This document shows positions 1-5,867 of a stretch of 8,825 nt of DNA, in pieces. Within the stretch, counting starts at the first letter, position 1. The number at the start of each line of letters is the position of its first letter. The DNA comes from an uncultured Eubacteriales bacterium. Lineage in GTDB: Bacteria; Bacillota; Clostridia; Peptostreptococcales; Anaerovoracaceae. The position numbers and the translations under genes were made by a program. Under the pieces are notes generated by a model. The model worked only from the letters and a program-made list of their open reading frames with translations, was not told the origin of the DNA and ran no database searches. The stretch lies in NCBI GenBank assembly GCA_902766915.1, contig CACXFN010000136.1, positions 1-8,825 on the forward strand. The letters run 5' to 3'.

Positions 1-18
1 CAAAAGAATCCCCATCAA

Positions 19-182
19 CCAAAAGTATGATAAGGGCAAAAAAGATATCTAAAACCATCATCCAAAAGTACGATTGACAGTTAAAAAACCAAAGAACAAA
101 AATCTCTATATCCCTTTAATTTCAATGCTTACAGCAATTTCAAAAATATATTTGACAACTAACCAAAAGTATTATTGACAAG
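19..182 (+). repeat. Three dispersed CCAAAAGTATTATTGACA-like boxes
   Basis: Three same-orientation copies of an 18-19-bp word lie at about 19-36 (CCAAAAGTATGATAAGGG), 62-80 (CCAAAAGTACGATTGACAG) and 163-180 (CCAAAAGTATTATTGACA). The core CCAAAAGTAY is invariant, and two copies end in ATTGACA. The spacing is irregular (43 and 101 bp), so this is not a tandem array. Repeated boxes of this kind can be binding sites for a DNA-binding protein or the multiple end repeats of an insertion sequence whose body lies off the left edge. Neither is proven here. A related word recurs at 549-626. Confidence 0.6.
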
Positions 183-463
183 AAATATGAATATTTTTGA
201 ATCGCCGAACGTAAGTAATTTCAATACTTACAGCGATTTAACGAAATTATTTTTTTAAAATTTATATATTTTCCAATCGCTGAAGCCCTTTAATTGCAAC
301 ATGTATAGCGATTTCATTTTTATTATTTTTAAAAATTTATTTTTACTAAAATCTCTCAATCCCTTTAATATCAAGGTGTGTAGCCTTTCAAAAATCGCAA
401 AAAATCAAACATCAAAAAATGAAAAATCGCTATAACCCTTGCGAATAAAGAGTTATAGCGATT
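101..463. repeat. Degenerate array of five 39-bp palindromic units, mostly at 75-bp period
   Basis: Five 39-bp units start at 101, 200, 275, 350 and 425, so the last four are exactly 75 bp apart. The ends follow AATCGCT and AGCGATT, which are complementary and would form hairpins. Units at 101, 275 and 350 share a centre close to CCCTTTAATNTCAA. The unit at 200 has the inner stem GTAAGTA/TACTTAC (211-217 and 225-231) inside AATCGC/GCGATT. The unit at 425 is nearly perfect, with 16-bp arms, one mismatch and a 7-nt loop. Units at 101 and 350 have worn ends. The AT-rich spacers after units 200 and 275 resemble each other, so the repeat is really a 75-bp degenerate tandem unit. The function is unknown. 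Confidence 0.7.
414..463 (-). terminator. Rho-independent terminator of the leftward gene cluster
   Basis: Read on the minus strand, the arms at 463-448 and 440-425 form a 16-bp stem with one mismatch and a 7-nt loop. The stem is followed at once by T-rich sequence (TTTCATTTTTT, 424-414). That is the layout of an intrinsic terminator, and it lies about 160 nt beyond the stop codon of the PBP gene, the last leftward gene. The stem is the best-preserved member of the 39-bp repeat family. Read rightward, the same stem is followed by a poorer T-run, so leftward use is more likely. Its GC content is modest, so its efficiency is uncertain. Confidence 0.6.
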
Positions 464-548
464 GCATTTCTTAAAAAATACTATTCTTTTTTTAACTCAA
501 TTAATCTCTCTTTATATAATCTTGATATAAATCCGGTAACATATCCAT

Positions 549-626
549 CTAAAGTATTAGTAACACTGCCCTAAAGTATTAGTAACGTTATCCTAAATAT
601 TACCTCAAGGTATTAGTAACGTTACC
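549..626. repeat. 22-23-bp tandem repeat abutting the PBP stop codon
   Basis: Two adjacent 22-bp copies (549-570 and 571-592) share CTAAAGTATTAGTAAC. An 11-bp partial copy (593-603, CTAAATATTAC) and a third copy (604-626, CTCAAGGTATTAGTAAC then GTTACC) follow. The third copy ends one base before the PBP stop codon. It contains the perfect 10-bp palindrome GTAACGTTAC at 616-625. One copy of the core (570-586) matches the CCAAAAGTATTATTGAC boxes near the left edge at 14 of 17 positions, so the two sets may share an origin. Confidence 0.7.
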
Positions 627-1982
627 CTATGGCGCTACCAACTCCTGGAGGACCGCATTTGCGATTGGGGCTGCCACATATTGACCGCTTCCCCCATTCT
701 CTACCGTTACAACAAAGGCATATGGATGATCCGGATCCAGAAGAAAACCTGCGAAAGTGGCATTTGGTTCCTTTCCTTCAACCTCTCCTGTGCCTGTCTT
801 CCCTCCTATATATAGGCCGGGGAAATTATCTTTACCATAAACAGTTTCTACATTATATATCATCATATCAGATAATATATCTGCTGTCCCTTGATCCAAT
901 AGTTCTACATTATCCTGGATGGCTCCAATCCTTTCATTAATAATAGAAGAAATGAAAGATGGCGAAAGCATTCTTGGAACCGCAGCCTCACCTCCATTGG
1001 CTATTGCTCCCATATATATCATCATAGAGCATGGATTAAGCTCGTCCTCATACTGTCCAACCCCTGCCCAGCCAAGATTAATGGGAACATCATCCGGGAA
1101 ACTGAAACTGCCTGCGGCATTTTTGATGCCTTCCATATTATATACCTTAGTTAATCCAAGTTTCTCTACATAGGCATTTAGTACGTTCCCACCCAGTTCC
1201 TCTGCAATTACAGAAAAGGCGCAATTGCAGGATACAGCCAAAGCATCCTCTAAATCCAATTCTCCATGCACATCCATACATGTGACATACTCACCGTTCA
1301 CCTCCCGTTCCCCCTCACAATAATAGTAAAAGTTTTGCCAATCCATATTTTCAATGGCAGCTGCGGCGGTGACGGTCTTAAAAATTGAACCCGGAGTCAG
1401 TGTTGCAGATAAAAACCTATTCAAATAAATACCACTTGTATCCCCTTCATCCAGTTCCGGAGGATAAAAAGGATCGAAGCTTGGTGCACTTGCCAAACAA
1501 AGTATCTCCCCTGTCTTATAATTGTAAACACCTACCGAACCTGCCTCATAGTCAGAAAGCCACTGATAAGCTACGCTACAGGCATTGGCGTCCAAAGTAA
1601 GCTTAATATCTTCATTTCCGCCCTTAATCTTATATGTTCCGGTTATTAAATTATATCCAATTAATTTATCCCTATAGGCAGAAAGCGCCGCAGTTGAAAT
1701 ATTACCCCGGCTATCACCAACCGCATGGATTGTCCCAAGCCTTATATAATAGTCATCATTATATATAGGTCCATCGGGGGAATTCTCAACCAGGATAATT
1801 CCATTTCTATCGTAAACCTTTCCGCTTGTTAGTCCTTCCCCGGAATAAAGACTTTGATTTCCATAGAAGGTTGCCCATTCCGCACCATGCACAACAAACC
1901 TATAAACAAACAGCACCAGCCCTCCAAACAATATCAAGGCCAAGGCCAAACCCATTAAGGCTCTTCTTTCCATCCTACGCAT
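627..1982 (-). CDS. Class B penicillin-binding protein (peptidoglycan D,D-transpeptidase)
   Basis: The 451-residue protein crosslinks peptidoglycan stem peptides outside the membrane and is the expected transpeptidase partner of the SEDS polymerase encoded just upstream. It has one N-terminal membrane anchor (about residues 8-30), a short non-catalytic region to about residue 130, then a transpeptidase domain with all three active-site motifs: SIFK (Ser199, Lys202), SCN (251-253) and KTG (395-397, in GGKTGTGE). There is no transglycosylase domain and no PASTA repeat. It is short for a class B enzyme, close in size to actinobacterial PbpA. The ATG at 1982 is well supported by AGGAGG 6 nt upstream; Met4 is a weaker alternative. 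The start overlaps the end of the SEDS gene by 8 nt, suggesting translational coupling. The family is certain; whether its role is in division, elongation or sporulation is not. Confidence 0.95.
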   Translation of the reverse strand: MRRMERRALMGLALALILFGGLVLFVYRFVVHGAEWATFYGNQSLYSGEGLTSGKVYDRNGIILVENSPDGPIYNDDYYIRLGTIHAVGDSRGNISTAALSAYRDKLIGYNLITGTYKIKGGNEDIKLTLDANACSVAYQWLSDYEAGSVGVYNYKTGEILCLASAPSFDPFYPPELDEGDTSGIYLNRFLSATLTPGSIFKTVTAAAAIENMDWQNFYYYCEGEREVNGEYVTCMDVHGELDLEDALAVSCNCAFSVIAEELGGNVLNAYVEKLGLTKVYNMEGIKNAAGSFSFPDDVPINLGWAGVGQYEDELNPCSMMIYMGAIANGGEAAVPRMLSPSFISSIINERIGAIQDNVELLDQGTADILSDMMIYNVETVYGKDNFPGLYIGGKTGTGEVEGKEPNATFAGFLLDPDHPYAFVVTVENGGSGQYVAAPIANAVLQELVAP

Positions 1983-3762
1983 AATAAACCTCCTGAGCCT
2001 TTTGCGCCTTAACCGCCATAGACGCCCCCTGCCTATTATCCGCAGCCTTTACAAAGGAAAGCATTCCCCAGGATGCAATCATGCTGGTACCTCCTGTCGA
2101 TAGAAATGGGAAAGTAACCCCGGTTAGAGGGAACAAATCCACGGATCCAAATACATTTAGGATTGTTTGGAATAAAAACAGAGACATGGCAGATAAGGCT
2201 GCTATAGTATAGAAGGAAGATCTTCCATTCATAATAGTTCTATATGCGAAAATGGATAATGTAATTATGGAAAGCACCGTGAGCACAGCGATGAGAAGCC
2301 CCCATTCCTCACAGAGGAATCCAAACACCAAATCCGTTTCCGATGCAAAGATATTTTTAAGCCATCCATTTCCTGCCCCAACACCTACCAAACCACCGCT
2401 TGCAGCAGCGGACATTGTGCGAGTCTGCTGGTAACCGGCATCATCGGCAAAATCCCAAACATGGCCCCAGGCAGCGAACCTTGCTGCAACATGGGATTTA
2501 AATCTGAGGACCATCATCCCTCCAATAAAGGCCACACCTACGATTAAAATGATCTTGGTGAAATCTCCATTTCTCATAAAGGAAATCACCAAGAAGGTCA
2601 CAAAGAAAATCATTGCTGTACCGAAATCGTTCATTAGGGCCAGGCATCCGAAGCAGAAAACGGAGAAGCCCATGAATACCAGGGTGTTTTTTCTCTCCAT
2701 AAGTTCATCCAGCGTCGCTGCCCCAACCCAAATATATGCAAGCTTAACCATTTCAGAAGGCTGAATTGAAATACCGGCTATTTGAATCCAGTTACTGGAC
2801 CCATTTATATTGCTTGCCAGCACCAAGGTTAGAACCAGTGTAAACCCCGCCAAACCATAGAGGTATTTCCTTACCGCCTTTGATCTATTCAGATTCCTCA
2901 TAAACCAACACATGGCAACGAAGAGAAAAACACCCATTGCTACCGTAATGAATTGCTTTAGTACCGCTTCCGGAAATTTGCTGGATGTAATAGCCAAGCT
3001 TAGGGTCGATATGAAGAAAGCAATCATCTCCACATCAAATCCCCTTTGATGGAAGGTCCTAAGTCCAATAGTATAGACCCACATTAATATGGTCATTCCA
3101 CCAAAGGCCAAGGGAATCTGTTCACTGAATTCATCACCTAAGGCAATTCCTAATTGAATTACGGTCATTATCTGAAAAACCGTTAGAGCCAGCAGCGAAG
3201 TCCACGGAGATAATAGGAAGGTTTCTCTTTTCCTCATAGCCTGATTGTTCCGCTGTTCCTCTATGCTGATGGGAAAAATGGTGCAGACCGTCTCACCCAT
3301 ATACATTCTGTCACCGGGTTCAACATATTCAAACTCACCACGTTTTAGCACTCTTTCCTTTATCTTCGTGCCATTGCTGGAACCCAGATCCATGAACTTC
3401 CAGCGACCTTGATCATCCCGGGTCAATGTCCCCTGTACCCTGGACACTGCCGGATCATTAATCACGATATCAGATCTCTTGGATCGGCCAATGGAATTCT
3501 CCCAGTGGGTAATTGGAAGGTTTACTTGGTGATCTCCTCCATCATGCATATTGAAATACGCGAATACCTCCGGCGCACTGCGCCCTGCCAAAAGGGACGC
3601 AATGGATTTAGAGACAATAAAAAGGGCCAGCAAGATAAAGACCCACCTTGCTATGGCCGTGTATAAAAGCGTGGTTCCTCCAACCCCGGATATTCCAATC
3701 CAGGCAAGAAAATCACTTACCCAAAGTCCTATTTTTGTAAAGATCTCTATTATTGTTCCCAT
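1975..3762 (-). CDS. FHA-domain FtsW/RodA/SpoVE (SEDS) peptidoglycan glycosyltransferase
   Basis: This 595-residue membrane protein should polymerise lipid II into glycan strands. A hydrophobic N-terminus with a likely membrane segment at about 31-52 is followed by an FHA domain (about 65-165: GRS 92-94, Ser107-Arg108, SSNGT 128-132), and then a multi-spanning SEDS domain from about 183 to 575. SEDS hallmarks are NWIQI (324-328), QPSEMVK (334-340), NDFGTAM (378-384), TDLVFGFLCEEWG (476-488) with Asp477 matching the essential acidic residue, and the PLTGVTFPFLSTGG run (545-558). FtsW and RodA proteins are usually about 370-420 residues; the excess is the FHA part. FHA domains bind phosphothreonine, so kinase control is inferred. 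The ATG has a modest SD (AGGA, 10 nt upstream). A weak promoter match (TTATCA, 17 nt, TATAGC) lies in the upstream gap. Confidence 0.95.
   Translation of the reverse strand: MGTIIEIFTKIGLWVSDFLAWIGISGVGGTTLLYTAIARWVFILLALFIVSKSIASLLAGRSAPEVFAYFNMHDGGDHQVNLPITHWENSIGRSKRSDIVINDPAVSRVQGTLTRDDQGRWKFMDLGSSNGTKIKERVLKRGEFEYVEPGDRMYMGETVCTIFPISIEEQRNNQAMRKRETFLLSPWTSLLALTVFQIMTVIQLGIALGDEFSEQIPLAFGGMTILMWVYTIGLRTFHQRGFDVEMIAFFISTLSLAITSSKFPEAVLKQFITVAMGVFLFVAMCWFMRNLNRSKAVRKYLYGLAGFTLVLTLVLASNINGSSNWIQIAGISIQPSEMVKLAYIWVGAATLDELMERKNTLVFMGFSVFCFGCLALMNDFGTAMIFFVTFLVISFMRNGDFTKIILIVGVAFIGGMMVLRFKSHVAARFAAWGHVWDFADDAGYQQTRTMSAAASGGLVGVGAGNGWLKNIFASETDLVFGFLCEEWGLLIAVLTVLSIITLSIFAYRTIMNGRSSFYTIAALSAMSLFLFQTILNVFGSVDLFPLTGVTFPFLSTGGTSMIASWGMLSFVKAADNRQGASMAVKAQKAQEVYYA
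1989..1994 (-). promoter_or_regulatory. Strong ribosome binding site for the PBP gene
   Basis: AGGAGG on the minus strand lies 6 nt before the ATG at 1982 and inside the last codons of the SEDS gene. It fixes the PBP start and shows that the gene is translated from the same message as its upstream partner, with the two reading frames overlapping by 8 nt. Confidence 0.85.
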
Positions 3763-3871
3763 AACCCTGATTTCCTAAAACCTATATAGGCTCCAGAAAC
3801 TACTTCTCTATAGCTATACTTTTACCCGCATTATTTGATAATTAATATCAAAGCCCCTTGCTCACAATCAC
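3763..3871 (-). other. Gap between SDR and SEDS genes with three small palindromes
   Basis: The 109-nt gap holds CCTATATAGG (3781-3790), TATAGCTATA (3809-3818) and the inverted repeat TTGATA/TATCAA (3835-3840 and 3846-3851). None has the GC-rich stem plus T-run of a terminator. They could be operator half-sites or chance in AT-rich DNA. A weak leftward promoter (TTATCA, 17-nt spacer, TATAGC) overlaps them, so the cell-wall pair may have its own start of transcription. Confidence 0.3.
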
Positions 3872-4663
3872 TTAAATGGTGAAGCCTCCATCTACCAGGA
3901 GAACCTGTCCCGTTATAAAGGAGGATTGTTCACTATCCCCGAGAAAATAAACCGCCTCCGCAACTTCCTCAGGTCTCCCCATTCGACCAAGAGGCGTAGC
4001 GTCACAAAGAGAGGCCAATTCTTCCTCTGAAAACACACTGTTCATATCTGTATCGATGACGCCGGGAGCTATCATATTAACTCTGATATTGGATGGTCCC
4101 AGCTCAGCAGCCAAGCTTCGCCCGAACCCCTCCAAGCCCGCTTTGGTTGCGGCATATACGGATTCACAGGACCCTGAGATTGTACCGCCAAGCATTGAGG
4201 TGATAAAAACTATGGAACCCGATTTGGCGCTTATCATGGTAGGCACCACCTCTCTGGCGGTATAGATAGCCCCTTTAAAATTGGTCTCAATAAGCGCCTC
4301 CACATGGCTCCTTGCCATGGCATCAATCGTCCCCCACCTGGATATTCCTGCATTTAATACTGCAGCATCAAAGGCCTCTACCCCCAACTCATTTAACGCC
4401 TCATTAATAACAGGTCCTATTCCATCAAAATCGGTCACATCCAGCCGAAGAGCATAAATCCGGGGAATTTCGCTAACAAGGGCCTTTTTCAAATCCTGCG
4501 TCAATTCATTTACGAGCTGTTCCGCCATAGCTTGGTTTTGGTTATACGTAAAAACCACGTTCCAACCTTCCCCGGCGAACTTCCTTACACAGGCGGCCCC
4601 TATACCCCTGGAGCCACCGGTAATAAAAACTGCTCTTCGATTATAATTTGGATGTTCCTTCAC
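3872..4663 (-). CDS. SDR-family NAD(P)-dependent oxidoreductase, FabG-like
   Basis: This 263-residue protein is a classical short-chain dehydrogenase/reductase. The nucleotide-binding motif TGGSRGIG is at 15-22 and NAG at 104-106. The catalytic tetrad is visible as Asn128, Ser156, Tyr170 and Lys174 (YAATK). The APG turn (199-201) and the C-terminal LLVDGG (255-260) are typical of the FabG-like group. A stretch at about 52-70 is longer than in most FabG proteins, and no fatty-acid synthesis gene is nearby, so 3-oxoacyl-ACP reductase is only one possibility and the substrate is unknown. The start is a GTG with a poor SD (AGTAGAAAA). An in-frame stop lies a few codons upstream and no better start precedes the nucleotide-binding motif. 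Weak initiation may keep expression below that of its neighbours. Confidence 0.9.
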   Translation of the reverse strand: MKEHPNYNRRAVFITGGSRGIGAACVRKFAGEGWNVVFTYNQNQAMAEQLVNELTQDLKKALVSEIPRIYALRLDVTDFDGIGPVINEALNELGVEAFDAAVLNAGISRWGTIDAMARSHVEALIETNFKGAIYTAREVVPTMISAKSGSIVFITSMLGGTISGSCESVYAATKAGLEGFGRSLAAELGPSNIRVNMIAPGVIDTDMNSVFSEEELASLCDATPLGRMGRPEEVAEAVYFLGDSEQSSFITGQVLLVDGGFTI

Positions 4664-4705
4664 TTTTCTACTATATAACTAAATACTATTAACTTAAAAT
4701 AACCA

Positions 4706-4766
4706 AATCGCTAGATCCTAACTATATCGTTTAATCCTAACCAATCGCTAAATCCAAACTATATCG
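4706..4766. repeat. Pair of 24-bp direct repeats between GAPDH and SDR genes
   Basis: Two 24-bp copies at 4706-4729 and 4743-4766 agree at 22 of 24 positions and start 37 bp apart. Each begins AATCGCTA and ends AACTATATCG. The opening AATCGCT matches the ends of the 39-bp palindromic units at 200-463. The copies face the same way and do not pair with each other into a hairpin, so they do not look like a terminator. They occupy most of the 125-nt gap and would lie in the leader of the SDR message if it is co-transcribed with GAPDH. Confidence 0.65.
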
Positions 4767-4788
4767 CCAAATCCCTCGATTAATCACC

Positions 4789-5805
4789 TTATAACAGTTT
4801 TCCCAAATGTTTCATGGTTCTAATCATCTGGCAAGTATATCCCATTTCATTGTCATACCAGGCAACTACACGGACTTCGTAAATCTTGGTACCACAGCGC
4901 TGAGCCAGGGTCTGTGTAGCATCAAATAGAGAACCGTATTCACTACCAATAATGTCGCTGGATACGATTTCCTCTTCGTTATATCCAAAGGATTCATTCG
5001 CCGCAGCCTTCATGGCCTCATTGATTCCCTCAACACTTACGGTTTCAGTATCATCCTTTAGGGTTGCATCCAGGATTGTTACAGAGCCTGTCGGAACCGG
5101 AACTCTCTGAGCTGATCCGATTAGCTTGCCATCCAGTTCAGGAATAACCAGGCCGATAGCCGCTGCCGCACCTGTGCTATTTGGAACGATATTTATCGCA
5201 CCTGCACGAGCTCTACGGAAGTTATTCTTCTTATGAGGTCCATCCAGGAGCATCTGGTCACCTGTATAGGCATGGATGGTGGTCATGAATCCTGTTCTAA
5301 CCTCTCTATAATCATTAAGAACCTTCGCCATTGGAGCCAGGCAGTTAGTGGTGCAGCTTGCGGCAGAAATAACTTGATCATCCTTAGTCAAAGTCTCATG
5401 ATTAACTCCGTAAACTATAGTGGGAAGATCGTTTCCTGCAGGTGCAGAAATCAAAACCTTCTTAGCGCCGGCTCTGATGTGAGCCATGGATTTTTCCTTG
5501 CTGGTGTAAAAGCCGGTACATTCCAGGACGATGTCCACCTCCAATTCTCCCCAGGGAAGATTCTCTGCATCAGCCTCTGCATAAACGGGAATCCTCTTCC
5601 CATCAACGGTAATCGAATTCTCATCCGAAGAAATTTCCTTGCCAAAATGCTTCTGCACACTGTCGTATTTCAGAAGGTATGCCAGCATCTCAGTAGTTGT
5701 CAGGTCATTTATTGCCACAACTTCTATCTCAGGATCATCTATAGTTTTTCTGAAAGCCATGCGGCCAATTCTACCAAAACCGTTAATTGCAATTCTTACG
5801 CTCAT
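4789..5805 (-). CDS. gap: Type I glyceraldehyde-3-phosphate dehydrogenase, NAD-dependent
   Basis: This glycolytic enzyme converts glyceraldehyde 3-phosphate, phosphate and NAD+ to 1,3-bisphosphoglycerate in the cytoplasm. The 338-residue length is normal. Visible motifs are the Rossmann loop NGFGRIGR (8-15), NDL with Asp34 (favours NAD over NADP), the active-site signature SCTTNCLAP with catalytic Cys151, the base His178 in [10 protein letters not shown], and the phosphate-binding [18 protein letters not shown] region (197-214). The C-terminal WYDNEMGY is intact. The ATG has a good SD (AAAGGAG, 8 nt spacing). The 62-nt gap from the upstream hydrolase has no terminator. It does contain a minus-strand TATAAT (5827-5832) but no good -35, and a start from it would leave almost no leader. 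Unlike many Clostridia, no pgk or tpi follows. Product certain; transcription unit uncertain. Confidence 0.97.
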   Translation of the reverse strand: MSVRIAINGFGRIGRMAFRKTIDDPEIEVVAINDLTTTEMLAYLLKYDSVQKHFGKEISSDENSITVDGKRIPVYAEADAENLPWGELEVDIVLECTGFYTSKEKSMAHIRAGAKKVLISAPAGNDLPTIVYGVNHETLTKDDQVISAASCTTNCLAPMAKVLNDYREVRTGFMTTIHAYTGDQMLLDGPHKKNNFRRARAGAINIVPNSTGAAAAIGLVIPELDGKLIGSAQRVPVPTGSVTILDATLKDDTETVSVEGINEAMKAAANESFGYNEEEIVSSDIIGSEYGSLFDATQTLAQRCGTKIYEVRVVAWYDNEMGYTCQMIRTMKHLGKLL

Positions 5806-5867
5806 TTTTTTCGCTCCTTTTTTCTGATTATACTTTTTCTATTTATACGCTTATATATTAATACAAT

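Larger units (their letters stand above)
1..626. other. AT-rich non-coding region packed with short repeats
   Basis: This stretch of about 0.6 kb beyond the end of the leftward gene cluster contains no credible open reading frame on either strand. It is much richer in A and T than the genes. Most of it is accounted for by three repeat sets and one terminator, listed separately. The remainder, about 464-548, is AT-rich and includes a small inverted repeat, TTTATAT at 511-517 and ATATAAA at 525-531. The left edge of the window cuts the region, so whatever lies further left (a gene or a mobile element) is not visible. Confidence 0.8.

Noticed and set aside
101..463. CRISPR array, because 39-bp repeats alternate with 36-bp spacers
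   Set aside because: The repeats are strongly degenerate, the spacers are low-complexity AT-rich DNA, and the spacers after units 200 and 275 resemble each other. A real array has near-identical repeats and unrelated spacers. No cas gene is present.
1..626. tRNA, rRNA or riboswitch in the gene-free left end
   Set aside because: No cloverleaf, anticodon arm, TTCGANTC-like box or known riboswitch core could be found. The visible structure is accounted for by repeats.
629..1173. Plus-strand open frames opposite the PBP gene
   Set aside because: They overlap the KTG-containing catalytic domain on the other strand and have no promoter or ribosome site, so they are frame shadows.
4664..4788. Terminator after GAPDH formed by the 24-bp repeats
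   Set aside because: The repeats are direct, not inverted, and no T-run follows, so they cannot form an intrinsic terminator stem.
5806..5867. Terminator or convincing promoter between the hydrolase and GAPDH genes
   Set aside because: No stem with a T-run is visible. The TATAAT at 5827-5832 has no good -35 and would give a leader too short to hold the ribosome site comfortably.
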